Shown: positions 10,807 through 23,911, counted from the stretch's first letter. The stretch: DNA of 64,000 nucleotides from Rotaria macrura (GCA_900239685.1 OENT01000050.1:1-64000), one strand, 5' to 3'. Notes: a model not told the origin generated them from the sequence alone. Program-made: numbers and translations.

Positions 10807-10932
10807 ATGAACAGCAATCAATACGAATATCATCCAGACTGCGATTTAAATATGTATTTCTACGAACAAGGAGAAAAGTATTTCATCGAGAATGAAAACC
10901 GAGAAAGCAGTATGATGCCGATAAGTAATTAG
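10807..10932 (+). CDS. Possible 41-aa small ORF, candidate fourth cistron
   Basis: An ATG in AAAAAAATGA context opens a 41-aa frame (MNSNQYEYHPDCDLNMYFYE, then QGEKYFIENENRESSMMPIS and a final N). The frame is open upstream to a TAA at 10726. A CATCAG acceptor-like site at 10742-10747 lies 120 bp after the SDHAF4 stop, the same spacing as the other cistrons. The residue mix is protein-like, but no family is recognised and no nearby downstream AATAAA is clear. It may be a micropeptide, a degenerate exon, or chance. Confidence 0.25.
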   Translation: MNSNQYEYHPDCDLNMYFYEQGEKYFIENENRESSMMPISN

Positions 10933-11736
10933 ATTGCTACATGTACAAAAATTAATTTACAAGTAAATATCAAGAAAAACATTGCTACATTTTAATATAA
11001 GAATCAAAATACTTATGATCCTTCTTGTAAAGTTTAATCGATAAATCTCTGATTCTTCTGAGATAGGTAAAATATATGTAAACAGTAGAATGATTCGATT
11101 TCTTTTCAATGAGTACAATACATTTTTAATTTTGATTTTATCAAAGTCTTTAAAATTAAGTATGGAAGTCAAATGTAACTGGTGACATATGTTATGTGAA
11201 TCTAGAATTTAATACAGTATTGTAGAAATTCTCAAATATATTATGACAATTTTTTCTACTCGTAAATATGACGCAATATATCAATTTTTCGTTTGAATAT
11301 TACAAAGTTGTAGCATGCAACAGTAAGAGATGTTTGACTGTTAACTGTATTTCATATACAATAAATTTTCAGGGTAGATTTCTTTTATTCAATAGTAGAT
11401 GACATATTGTCGAAAATGTTCTCTTCCAATTATAGACCTCTATCGATTGTATATTGTTATATTTGACTTTTCTAGAACTAATCTTACGAGTAAAATTTGT
11501 ATGTCTAAGTAAGTCGGTTAATTAGATGTATATCTTAAGAAATTTAAATGAGCCTTTCTATAATTAGTAAACAACGATTAGATAAAAAAACCAAAGGAAC
11601 GATAATTTGAATTAGTATGTATTCCATTTTACAGTAAGACAAAGTTTATTAATGTTTCTATTTAGAATAGATTAAATCAAGATAGGATTCCAAATGAAAG
11701 AGAGTAATAACATAATAAGTTCAAATAGACTCCATT
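10933..11736. other. Intergenic between convergent genes
   Basis: AT-rich with no supported gene. It separates the plus-strand gene run from the minus-strand heat-shock gene that ends at 11737, so it should contain both 3' ends. AATAAA near 11361 is a candidate late plus-strand signal. Confidence 0.45.
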
Positions 11737-13311
11737 TTAATGTGTCGTTTCTAGTGTTGAATTAACTGAACCGGCAACCGAGCATGTTGAGCTTGTTGGT
11801 GATGTTGATGAAACTGGTACCTTGGGGTCACTTTCGAGATTTTTCGATGAACTACCATTATGATCACCACTTTCAAGTGCACTTGCTTTACCATTGCTGA
11901 GGACAGCATGACTTTCATGATACGGAGCGGTAATAACAAGTCGTTTACCATCATGAAGAAACGAGCGCATATGTTCAATATCAATATTCTAGAAAGAGAA
12001 AAAAATGAAGTTGTTATTCAATGAATCGTAGTCGATGTTTGCAACTAGATAACTCTAAAAATCCGATTGTTCGAAACCATTCTCTACGTAAGATTTAAGT
12101 CACTTAACACATTTAAAAAATTTAACGGTGTCTTTCTCTTTATTTAAAAACATTAACTTACAGGTGGCAATGTAATAGCCTTGTAAATATATGAACGAGC
12201 TGTATGCTGTTTATCCGATGCACTCGATTCAGCCTAGAATGAAGCATAAGAAGAAACATATTAGAAAATGACAGTTGAACTTTGCTCATCGTCATATGTT
12301 TACTTGAACAATTAAATCATGATCTTTGAGATGTATTTGAATTTGATCCGGTCGAAAACCAGTCATATCTAATGCTAAATCAATTTTCTTTCCACCTTTT
12401 TCTGCATCATCAGTAATTTTTGGTTCGAATGCACTCTTGAAAAATTCATCAAAATTAAATCCTTTCAGATGACTACCGGATTGTAGTAATTGATGATGAT
12501 GATCATCTATTAAAAATTTCTAGCCACTTTATTGTATTATTCATAGGAAACATATTACTATTTACCTCGTTCCTTGGTTTCTGTAATCAATGGAAATTCA
12601 ACGACTAATGTACCTAAAGAAATTCTATTTATTAGTTATTCAAGAACAAGAAAAAACAACAAAATCATACAGACCTTTAGCAGTAAGAAACGATGTCATA
12701 TGTTCGAAACTAGCATTTTCTGGTATATCATATGTTTTACGCATTTCTTTAACTGAATAGTCATCGCCTACAATAAAAAGAATCCTATTGTAATAATTTA
12801 AACCATTTATTCATTTGTTTATACAACCCTCGCGAAATTCTTGTTTTCCATCAATAAATAACTTGCGACCAACAACTTTTACACTGAGATCTTCTGGTTT
12901 ATAACCATGTACATCCAATGTAACGCGAAATTTATCTGTATGAGGTCGTTTTTTATGACCTGTAACTGGGCACAGTTCTCGTTCAAAACGTGGTGGATCC
13001 TGTAACCATCTGCAAAAGAAAACGAATGCAACGATAGAATATTGAATTCAAAATAGATTGGTCCGTTTTTTATGCATACTGAAGTGCATTTTGCATTTGA
13101 TGAGAAGCTAAATCGATTTCATCGAATGGATCAAACAAATCAAGTGATGGACCTGTTAAAAGAAAAGAAAAAGAACTTGTTCACTGACTGATTATAGAAA
13201 CCGAAATATGAACGAACCAAGAAAATTTTCAAAGTCAAAAAGTTGTCGTGGAAAACGACCAACTGGTAAATGATGATGATGATGATCTTGTGAACTGTGT
13301 GAATGTGACAT
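11737..13311 (-). CDS. Small heat-shock protein with two tandem alpha-crystallin domains (HSP20 family)
   Basis: Eight exons (13311-13218, 13152-13080, 13009-12828, 12767-12675, 12613-12566, 12506-12304, 12233-12162, 11988-11737) encode 338 aa. The N-terminus has a His run (residues 10-14) and a hydrophobic FDFENFL segment. Domain 1 (about 80-160) contains KFRVTLDVHGYKPEDLSVKV, RKLFIDGKQE and TLVVEFPL. Domain 2 (about 203-283) contains KIDLALDMTGFRPDQIQIHL, HDLIVQAES and KRLVITAPY. The Ser-rich tail includes KVPV, an [IV]-x-[IV] motif of the kind that docks onto a neighbouring alpha-crystallin domain. HSP20 proteins are ATP-independent holdases that bind unfolding proteins. The usual form has one such domain, and two-domain forms are known from flatworms and other invertebrates. 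The second domain lacks the typical basic cluster and may be less active (inference). Such proteins could matter in desiccation tolerance. Confidence 0.93.
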
Positions 13312-13640
13312 GACGAGGTGTTTTTTTTACTTACAAAGACCTAGTAATGACTTTCGACTAAGATAATCAACGAATGAACAGACTAACGCGCCGTTTGCAC
13401 AAATATATTGCTCTCATTTTTCTCTCGTTCTCTTTTTTTCATTGTCACTGTTGCAACCCTAGTTTGACCAATAGTCGAGAGCCGAGAACAAATAAGATTA
13501 TGCACAATATACTATTGACACACATAGAATTCGTCTCGAACGGCCGGCGGACGAATCTTGACGGCGTCTGCCCTTTTGATATTTAATCTTAAAGAAAGCG
13601 AGAGAGAAAGATAGAGAGAGAGAGAGGACATAGAAAATTG
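13312..13640 (-). promoter_or_regulatory. Upstream region of the small heat-shock gene with GC-rich hairpin and GA tract
   Basis: About 240 bp upstream of the start is a GC-rich pocket with a 7-bp inverted repeat (ATTCGTC / GACGAAT around a CGGCCGGCG core, near 13529-13556). Further upstream is a purine tract of GAGA units (about 13597-13627). GAGA tracts are known promoter elements of Drosophila heat-shock genes, but their use here is only suggested. No canonical heat-shock element (alternating GAA/TTC at 5-bp spacing) was found by eye. Confidence 0.35.
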
Positions 13641-16600
13641 TAAGTATGTGTACAAAGCGTTGGTCTAACGATATATCTACATAGGCTGGGCCGCCCAGGA
13701 ATAAAATTAATTGTATGTTTAGAAGAATTAACTTATTTAGCTCATTCATTAAACACAATATCATCTGTTTGATATAGGGATTTAAAAAGCGTGTTGTCAT
13801 TTAATTATAGGTTGATGTCTACTGTATCGAAAGAATGAAAAATTTCACTTATGATATCCATTAACGATTTGACTAGTGACTATTTATCCGGCGGGATTAT
13901 GATTCGTGTTCTTCGTCTCTTTTTCTAGCTTGATCTATCTATGCACAAACTAGAATTTTTTTCATTGTTCTAAAAATGTGGACCCGATGAACTATATGCC
14001 CTACTTCAATCGGTTGCAGTGGAAAAGGAAATGATAAGATTTTTGATCGTAATTCTAAGAAAAGTAGTTTTTTTGCTCATCGGAATTTCTATATAGATGA
14101 GGAACAAAAAATATTCAGTGGATAGAATTTCATGAGAATACACTGATATTCATCTCCGAGAGAGAATAGATATGAATATTCAGATTAATTTGCATGTGTT
14201 GTTTTGTGATGTACAAAATTTCCTTTGTTTTACAGAACTCTATCACAGTTTAATATAAAGATCAAAATATTTCTAATTTTGAGCATACTTTTTTCTAAAT
14301 TCATTCATACACTATTTCGTAGTTATTGACCCATTATTTATAAATATATACATTAGAAATTTTTTTACAAAGAATATTTCAACCGCACAATTATAGAAAA
14401 ACACTTGAACACTGTAAAACAAGAAAGGAAATTCATGCCATTTTCACTCTTGATTTACCATGAAACTTTTTATATTACTACTTCGAAATTATTTTACTAC
14501 GATTCTGCCTCAAGGTATTTGACGTTTGCTAGGAAATCTTGTACTTCAATATCTTAATTATTAATTAGAATTGAGCGAGAACATTCGTTACAATTATTGA
14601 CGTACATTATTGAAAGTTTGGTATTAATAGTGATTGAATAGAATTTTTCAATTACGCGAGTGAACTTCGTCGACAACATGCCCCCAAGCCAAATTGTTTG
14701 ATGAATAGTTTGTTAGAAACGAGCAATATAACTAGATATTACATTTAGCATCAATCCAATAGTTGCATTGAATCACTTATGTTACAATCAAATTTGTTCC
14801 CATCGGAAGCTTCTTCGTAGTTCCACTTAGATCAATACTTTAAACAACAATTTGCCTGTGGTCTAATGAAAACAAGTTACTGGTGAGAAAATTTTTCTTC
14901 TCAAACAAATAATATTTGTTTGATTATTTAATATTGATACGCGATGTGTAGCATTTGTTTGGTTTATGCTTAACAAATTTACAATTAAAATGATTGACAT
15001 AGACGCCAATGTTCATTGAATTCGAATTCCTGAAATTCATAATTACCATTTTCCAATCAGTATTAGAAAGCTGTGAAAATATCTATCGTTCACTGTAGAG
15101 TTCATCTTCGAAGCAAAAGAATGATGCACAATATTTACCTCTAGTTCTTCATGTAAAAAAATGGATAACTTTACATAGTTCTATAAACTATTCGATATGT
15201 CTCAAAATAACAGCTTTTCAGTGTCTCATTATTGTGCAATTCAGGTTTTCCAATAAACTATTTTTCTTTAACTATGTAATTCTTTCGATTCAAGAATTTT
15301 CGACAAAGTTATCATTTCAATCTCTGCTAGTTAAAGAATATGAAAGAACAATTCATTTTTTAATATCACCAAGGCATTCTGATGTCTAGATGATGCTCAT
15401 ATTTCACAGTCGATATAAAAAAATTTTTGCTGATATACCATTATAAGACAAAATCGAACAATGTTAACTCCATTAAATATGAAACTCAGGAAATCGATAC
15501 TATTGTTCGAAATTACTTATCGTCAAATTTAAAGATTAAATAGATAGTTGAAAGGTGTTTTTAGATACGATACTAATGTTTGTATAGGCTTACATGCATA
15601 GTAGTCGTGCTATGTTTTCCTAACTTCTTTTTTTCTTGAACAAAGATAGATGAGAGAACATTTGGAAACATGCCAACGATGTCTAATGGAATATATTTTG
15701 AATGGCATTTCCATTTCTTCGGTTCAAGAGTGTGAGTTTTAGTCAGTCCTCTAATGTAGTCCCGAATAATTTGCAATTCATAATACAGTATCTTTATTCA
15801 AATAGAAAATGTAGCCCTTAGAAAAACAACTATCGATGTGCTATACCTTCTAGTCTATGATATAGAAAGACTAGATGTTTTGACTCCATGATCGCAGATT
15901 ATTGCAAAAAAAACGATAGTTTTCTCATGGAAGTGTTGGAGCATAACTCAAAGTTACACATTTTTCAACTATCAATCGTTTAAAAACAAACCTCACTCGA
16001 TAAGATTAATTAAAAATCGTGGTATTTTACGACAAACTTCTAAAGTCAGTCAACATATCGCATGTCGTAGATCAGCATATTTTTTGCGAAAGAACTTTCA
16101 TAATTTCAAATAGTAAGAAAAACTGTTTTCAGTTCTTACCCGATAACAAGTTGTATTTCGATATTGAACATCTTGCCAATAGTTTTTATTTTTTTAGTTT
16201 TCTTATTTATACCATTATCTTGCAGTATTTAATTTCAAAACAGAATATGCTAGATGTAGACTTGAGCATCGGAGAATAATTCATGTAGAATTTGAATAAA
16301 AAGAAAAAAAACATGAAATTCGATGGTACATGCTAATTTGAAATAGAAAGACTTAGATGATGATTCATATGCATGAGTTCATTTCATAATAATAATTCAC
16401 TAATGATTCCGTATGAAAGGTCACATCTTCGAGTGTAGTTACTATTGCTAAACGACAATGAAAGCATTTCCATTGCGTTTAATTCCTAGTGTATAATAGC
16501 AAATTATTTATTATTGAAAACTTCACAGTATTAAGTTGTCGAAATTATACTCGTATTATAAATCTAATCTGACAAGTCTTTTCGATTCATTAAAAGCATT

Positions 16601-17489
16601 TAAGTGTCACAATTATTTATGTTAATGAAGAGTACGAGAAATTTTTCCAGGATTTCTACTCTTGATGTTACATAAATCTTGTGTTGGTTCAAAATGTTTT
16701 CTCATTATTTTTAATGATATATCTGACAGTTCTTGTAACATATAATCTTATTTATGATACCTTGGTAAACATTAATTTTCACCTCTCCGAATTATTTTCG
16801 TATTAAAATTCGTAATAATACATAGTATAAATGATAAGCATGTCTTTTCTATTTTCCAGTCGAGAATAAAATTAAAACAAACCCGAAGAAAACATTCATT
16901 CATCATCATGAAAATATTTTAATATTATATCTCGTTGATTCAATTATTTCTGATCTAGAGCCTCGCATCGTTTATATGGATTGTGCATTATTTTTTTCAT
17001 CTACAAAAGCTAGAACAGATGTTGTCAGAACTCATTAATATTTACATATAAATGCATTGAACCTTGATGCATCAATATTTCATGTAAAATTGATTACTTG
17101 TACAAGTTTTGAGATAATTCCAAGTTGTTGAAGTATGAAATTATGATTCTGGGAGCACAGAAAAACTTATCTTCTATAGTAACTATCGTCTAACATATAA
17201 TCTGCTAACATGAAAAATCAAAGTAGAGGTTAATGTTAACTTCATTTTCTTTTCAAGATTTTTGCATGATAATTAGAGATTTCAATCATAGCTTATACTA
17301 CTTTTCATGTCTCCGGGTAATTAGTAGATGATTCTCTAGTGAAACATAAAACTGTCATATTCGAATAAAAATCACATATAGAATGAAAAAAAAAAGAAAA
17401 AGATCGAGCAAAGAAGAAAATATGATGCATACAAAGAATATGTAAAATGTTAATAACAAAACAAGAAAAAGAATGAAGAATAAAAGAAT
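13641..17489. other. Intergenic, nothing recognised
   Basis: About 3.8 kb of AT-rich sequence between the heat-shock gene's 5' side and the 3' end of the H1-like receptor. Open frames (for example 15573-15776 minus and 16019-16279 plus) are short and resemble no family. No long repeat or RNA gene is seen. Confidence 0.5.
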
Positions 17490-19662
17490 TTATCGTCGTC
17501 GTCGTCTTCTTGCATGCATTGCTTGAAGTTCACTTAAAGCACTTAAATTAGGTAGTTTTGTTTTTTCATGATTACAATAACAAATCTTTTGAAAAGCACG
17601 ACGAAAATGTGTATTACACAATGGATATATTAATGGATTCAATGTTGAATTTAAATAACCAAGCCATATAGAAGCTGTAAATATAACATCTGACACACAA
17701 TTATTACACCAAGCAACAACTAAAAATAAAATAAAATATGGCAACCATGAAACAGTAAATACACCAACAAGAATTCCCAATTGTCTCGCTGCTTTAAGTT
17801 CTTTTTGTAAGGAATGCGAACGACTTGGATTCATGAGTGTATGAAAAAACGAAAAATTCATTTTGACTGTATTATCAATAGGTGAATTCGTTAATGATTG
17901 ATTTTTTATTGTCGTAGTTGTATTATGTGTCGGTGTTGTTATTGATGTTATTCCTGTTGTTGGATTAGAATTCATTGATTGTGATCGTTCAGCTTTTATG
18001 GATTGTTGTCTAATTAGTTGGAAAAAAGAAGAAATATTTTTTATTAAGAAAAATAATTATTTCTCTATGTTCTCTTTTTATATGTTTATACTTAGTTGTA
18101 TCTTTTTTGGATTTTGCTTTCCATTCATTCTCTGTTGAAGTCACGAATGCAGCTTCAGAATATTCATCGGAGAAACTTGAGGCCATGGATAATGTTTCCG
18201 ATTTTGATCGTTTCACTGATGTTTTTCTTGAAGATGATGCCAATGACTTCGTTGATGTTCCTTTCAAGATTGGTGTTAAATATTTTTGTGATCGTTGCTT
18301 TGAATAAGCTATCATCGAATATTTCTTACTAGTTGATACATCTGTTGAATGTTCTCCTTTTGTTTTATCATTATCAAGTGTCATTTTAGATGAATCTAGA
18401 TTTTGGGGATTTTTATTTTCGTTGGAAGAATTTTTCGATGAAAACATCTTCGATAAAGGTTTTATTTGAGCAAGAGAAAAATGTTTTTGTGTTGATGAAG
18501 AAGATTTTCTAATTTGAATCTCTTGTACCTCCCAAAGACTATCGTTATTATCACTAGTACATGGTTGACATGTTGAACAAAAACATTGACCAGGTTCTGT
18601 CATCGATGTTATATTATTACCAAGATTGTTAGGTGTAGAATGATACTCTGATATAGATGAATCAAGTTGATTATTAGTGATTGCTGATGATAATAATGTT
18701 TTAGCGATTTTACACGTATTTTGATTCTGATTTCTTAATGTTGAACTTCTATGAGTATGATCTAATTTCATTTTCTTCTGCGTTGCTGATGATAATCGTC
18801 GACCGAATTCCATTGCCGAACGTGAACGTATGGCAACCATAATACGACACGAAACAATAATCATAGTCAATAGCGGAAAATAAAAATTTACTAAAGCTGT
18901 CAACGTTTTGAATGTTTTATTCGAACGAAATGATGTGTCACATTCGTTGCTTTTAATTATGTCACTATGTTGAGGAGCTACGTATGACCAAAATATAACC
19001 GCCGGAGCCCACAATGATGATATAAACCATGCTATAAGAATGAATAATGTTGCTCGTCGACGTGTACGTTTTCGTAGATAGCGTAACGGATAAACAACAG
19101 CCCAATAACGATCAAGACTTAGAAGAACAAGATTAAATATACTGGCAGTACTGTAAAGACAAAAATTATACATCAATATACATATCTCATGTTACAAGTA
19201 ACAAAAAACCAAATCATGCAATCTTCCTTTCTTTCAAACCCATTGCTTCATAATCGGTATTTTTCAAATATGTATATATGTGTGTACGTGCGTGTAGAAA
19301 TGTATCTGATTAGAAGTGTTTGCACTATACCTGGCAACATAATCAATTGATAACCACATTTTACATATAACAGATGAAAATGGCCATCGACCAGCAATTA
19401 TATTAGCTGCATTTAATGGCATAACAAACAGTCCAACAGCTAAATCAGCCAAAGCTAAGCTAAGAATAAATAGATTTGATACTGTTCGTAAATATTTCTC
19501 TGTTTGTATAGCATATAGAACTAAGATATTTCCAAAAACAGTAAACACCGATAAACTGTAAAGGAAACAGCCAAGTATTACTTTTTGAAATAAATTTTCG
19601 ACAAATAACGTCGATGTATTTGCATCTGCCAATGAACTTTGTATGCTATCATTCATACTCAT
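17490..19662 (-). CDS. Histamine H1 receptor-like aminergic GPCR with a very long third intracellular loop
   Basis: Three exons (19662-19331, 19150-18092, 18009-17490) encode 636 aa. All seven helices are visible. Helix 3 reads SIDYVASTASIF with the amine-binding Asp at residue 107, then DRY at 124-126. Helix 5 reads FKTLTALVNFYFP; K192, T195 and N199 line up with the histamine-contacting K191, T194 and N198 of the human H1 receptor. Helix 6 has SWLPYF (W552, Y555, F556), and helix 7 has IWLGYLNSTLNPLIYPLCN, nearly identical to H1. Together these favour an H1-type, Gq-coupled receptor over muscarinic or octopamine types, but ligand identity is inferred. Loop 3 (about residues 222-532) is some 310 aa, Ser/Thr/Asn-rich, with a short Cys cluster (CFCSTCQPC). 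The protein ends in six Arg. Exon 1 breaks exactly after DYVA. Confidence 0.93.
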
Positions 19663-21296
19663 TTATAAATATATCCTTTTGTGATGATATCATTCATGCA
19701 TCTGAATGATTTATAATAGTAATAATAAGAATAATAATAAAATTAATCTATAATTATATCTATTTATAAACTAACAATGACAAAAATACCATATGAATGA
19801 ACTAGAACAAAAATGAGATTAAAATAAGATTAAAAAAAATTGTTTTTTTTTATTACTTCATATTAAAAAACTCTTCGACATTCAAGAAACTAGCTATCTA
19901 AACAAATGTCAATCATTAGCTGATTTTCTCCTTTCGTTAAATCTGACATATGAATCCTATGAATGTTAGCGTCTATATCAGGAAGATAGATAGACTAGTA
20001 GTCTCTTGCTTACTTACTCTTCTTTAAAGAAATTGTGAAAAAGATCATTCATGAAAGCGACAAGTGGCAAAATGAAATATCTCTTCAAAACACAAGTTGC
20101 AGTATGTAATAATACTGAAACAAGAAAAACATTATACACTGCTCTTAGCCAGAAAGAAGAAGGCAGAAGAATAAGTTTAGTGAGACAAAACAGGTTCTAA
20201 CGAAACTAATAGCCAGCATCGGTTTCATCTTCATCATTTCATTGTTTTTGTTTTTCTGTTTTTTATTTGATAGTATTATGTCGCCATCATATAATAGAGA
20301 TGAGGATAATAGGATGAAAGCCACCAACAGAGAGGGAGAAAGAGAGAGGAAAAATGAATACCAGAGAACAACTACAAATGTAACTGATCGTAAATAAGTA
20401 AAAGAAAAGATTTGACACTAGGGAATGAGACAATATGTTCACAAGTTTTATACTTACGTTCTGTTTCTCATTTCCGAAATCGATTGATATTTTTTGGATT
20501 ATTTGTTTCTGCTTAAATATGCCACGCTACATGTGTTGTATACGCTTACCGGTGTCAAAGTTCGGGTTGGATGAAAATGTTTCAGTTTCCTTCAACTGAT
20601 ATATGATTGCAAAATAGATATTTTCTAATGAAGTCGAACATAATTCGAGTCTGTTAGAACATCTAGATTCTTTCTATTATTTGACAAGGTATCATTCAGA
20701 TCAAAGTCCGTTAGTATAAATTAACTTTTTGATGCTGTTTATTATAAAATTTCTATGTTATAAAACATTTTTCTTTGTTTCTAATCGATCTATCCACAGA
20801 AAATTAAGATAAATTGTCATTGATAACTTACGAGATACTTCTATGATGCGAATCAAGCAACCAAAGGCGCTGTTTATGGTTCGAGACATAGAATGGAATT
20901 CGATCTTGATTTTATTACAAGTGTAAGTGATTATGGTTGATTATAAATTATTTTAAACTACTGTAGGACAATACAGGAATACAGGATAAACTAGTATGAA
21001 TTCTAAATTATTCATCGCATAAAAGAAAGATTTTTGCACATGTTAAGACAGCCATTTTTCAAATATAAACTATCTTCAACTTAATCAATTACTTCTATAT
21101 CGCTAAAGACATATTACAAGTCGAATTTTAAACCGCATAAAATTAAATTATTTGATCAGATGATTCAACGAAAAATAACAAGCATAAAGTCGACTTTGTT
21201 TTTCTATTTTTCCCGTAATAATCGACCTCGTCAACATTGTAATTTGCCTAATTGTAACTTCCATCGAAGAGAAAAAGATTTTCTTTTATCGGATTG

Positions 21297-21327
21297 TTCA
21301 TTATATATTATTATTATATATAATGAA
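21297..21327. repeat. Perfect AT-rich hairpin
   Basis: Arms TTCATTATATAT and ATATATAATGAA (12 bp, perfect) surround a 7-nt spacer. Its composition makes chance formation plausible in this AT-rich region. Confidence 0.5.
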
Positions 21328-23911
21328 TATTAAAAGAAAAGTTTTCTATGTATGAGTGAAGAAAAGTTGAACCTGATAGAATAAAAACTATGAGAAAAAC
21401 ATATTATTTCATAAAGACATGAGAGCGATGCACAGAAAAAAACTAGGTGATAAAAGTTAGCACTACTTACTTTTTTAAAATTCATCCATGCAATATAAAC
21501 GTAGTCACCAACACTCAGCTTTTCTACTTCGATTTAAGTTTAATACAAAGTATGGTATTATATAAAACTATGCATACAGTAAGCCATCGATTTTTAAACT
21601 GAGAAATAAGCTTCCACGATTCATAAGCAAGATATTCGTCTGATGACTCGATTTCTTTGTCGCCTATTCTTTTTTACAATGTGATGCTCGGATATGAAAA
21701 ATACCATCCTCTACCATAAAAATTTTTCCATATGGCGCATGCTTAGACATGAATTAATCGTAGAAGGAGTACCATGCTTAAATACAGTCATGACTGTCTA
21801 TGGTATATATACGTCACTATCATGTCTGTATGTGTCATCAATTATGCAAAAGTTAGAGTGCAGATAAATATGAAAGAAGAAAGCGGGCAGTGACTAAGAA
21901 ACAACGCCTATTTTTTTCATCATTTTTCTTTCACTAATAGTGTACTGTAAATAATTATGTTCTTATTTTTTTCCAAATGAATTTATTCGGAACTTTTTAA
22001 GCACGACTTCGACTAATATTCTTTAATCGACATATACGAATGTTTACGAAAATAAAGACGAAACTAATTCCAACATAATTATCATTAATTTCTAGTTTAA
22101 CTTCTATAGCATGTCTACAAACTACGTACGCACTGTGAATTTTTATTATCTATATGAATAAATAAGCAGACAAACAGAGTGTGTGCTTTTGCTCTCTAAT
22201 TTAACTATATAATGTTGCAGGGTATTGTGCTCAAAAATTTCTCGACCTCAGACATCTTATGAATCAACATACGGTGACATGACTCGACAGAAAAAAAACA
22301 AATATTTTAAAAGTCTGACAAGAAAAAAAAATAATATCAATGAGTGCACTCTGGAAGAAAACGAAAGAAAGAAATTAGCGTATGCGCAAATAATCACAAT
22401 AATCTAAATGAAGAGAAGCGAAGGAAAAACTAGAGAAAACAGAATTGAAAAGAAGGTCTTACTTACTATTAATTATGTGACAGAAATGACAATATGACAA
22501 GTAAACGCAGAAAAATCTCGCTCACTTTTATTGAAAAAAAAAGCAGAACCTTTCGTTGAAGAAGTGAACAAAATAGATTGAGAATAGTTGTGAATTTTTA
22601 CATTTTTTAAAAATCTATATTTCGTATCATTCTTTGATTGGAATTTCATGCATAAATTCTCATCTCATTGTGTTGTATCGAAATGTGATGTATTCTCTTT
22701 CTGATTTTGTTCATTAATCATGAGTAGAATAGACGTCATCGTGAATTCGACTTCGATTTGTTTTCTTCGTCTTCTTCTTCTGCGTCTCATTGCCGTATTC
22801 ATGTGATGCCACTTGTTGACTAGTAAAGTATAGGGATTATTCGATGGCGATATATTACAAAAATATACACTTCTATAGATGTGCACATCTTTAATCGCAT
22901 TAGAATGCACGGAGAACAAGGGAGCGAATCTGTTTTGAAAATAAAAGAAAAATAAAAGTTTTATATCGATTGATCAAGTGGTAGGACATGAATTGCTATT
23001 TTTATAGGATTGACAGAATCGTTTTGATGCAATTAAACGATATAAAGATGTGAATTGAAGAATCTAAAAAACGGAAAAGAAAACGAGCCGAATGATTTTC
23101 TACGAACAAACAGATTCTAAGATTTTGTCTCCTTATTGCTCCATAAGTTGTTGATGGGAAAACATACACAACTTAACTAGCACATTAATGATCGTATTGA
23201 TAGCCATCTTTTTTATGCAAAAGAGAATGCAGTCATAATCGTTGTTTTTTTCTTCCTTCTCTTCTTCTTTATCTCTATTTTTCCAGAATCTACGAAATGT
23301 AATAATTCATATTCAAGCGATTACTTTTTTTTCATCAGTAATATAATCAATCATTGAAAAATTTTGTCAGCAATAGATTTATATCTTACTAGATCAAATA
23401 AATGACAAAATAATACCGATTAATAATAATATGACCGAAAAGATATACGAAAGAAATACAGTAATAAATATTAATTAAATACTTCTTACCTGTCAATGTT
23501 AAGGATTCAAGTTCATTTCTAGTTTTCTTTAAAAAGGAAAAAATCAAATAAAACCATGTTTGAAAATAATGATATGATATAGAGATGTTTTTGCTTTGAT
23601 CATTGTCTTTGTTGAAATGCATGAAACAATTAATCATGATGACATGTTCTTGCTGAGTCTTGTTCTTACAATTCTTCGTGCATGACTATTCAAAAGTTCT
23701 TTCTCACTTAAGATTACATTCGAATGATAAAAGAGAAATATCATTGTAATCATTATTGCTAATCTCTTCCGTAGATAAAAAAACGGTCTTTAGCTAGCTA
23801 GGAAACGATAAGAAATACATTATTCATGTACGAAGACATGTTGATAAAACAGTCTAGGCTTGACAGTTGTCCATGATCGACCGTTCCTGTATTCTCAAAT
23901 ATGAAACATGT

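Noticed and set aside
13312..13640. Possible heat-shock elements upstream of the small HSP gene
   Set aside because: GAA and TTC triplets are present but not in the required alternating 5-bp spacing.
13498..13800. 100-codon minus frame upstream of the heat-shock gene
   Set aside because: No family signal. It overlaps the GA/CT tract and GC pocket of the promoter region.
18096..18332. Plus-strand frames of 66-78 codons antisense to the H1-like receptor
   Set aside because: Shadows of the long third-loop coding sequence on the opposite strand.
22665..22919. 84-codon minus frame with an Arg run
   Set aside because: The Arg run comes from a CTT/CGT-type simple repeat. The rest resembles no protein.
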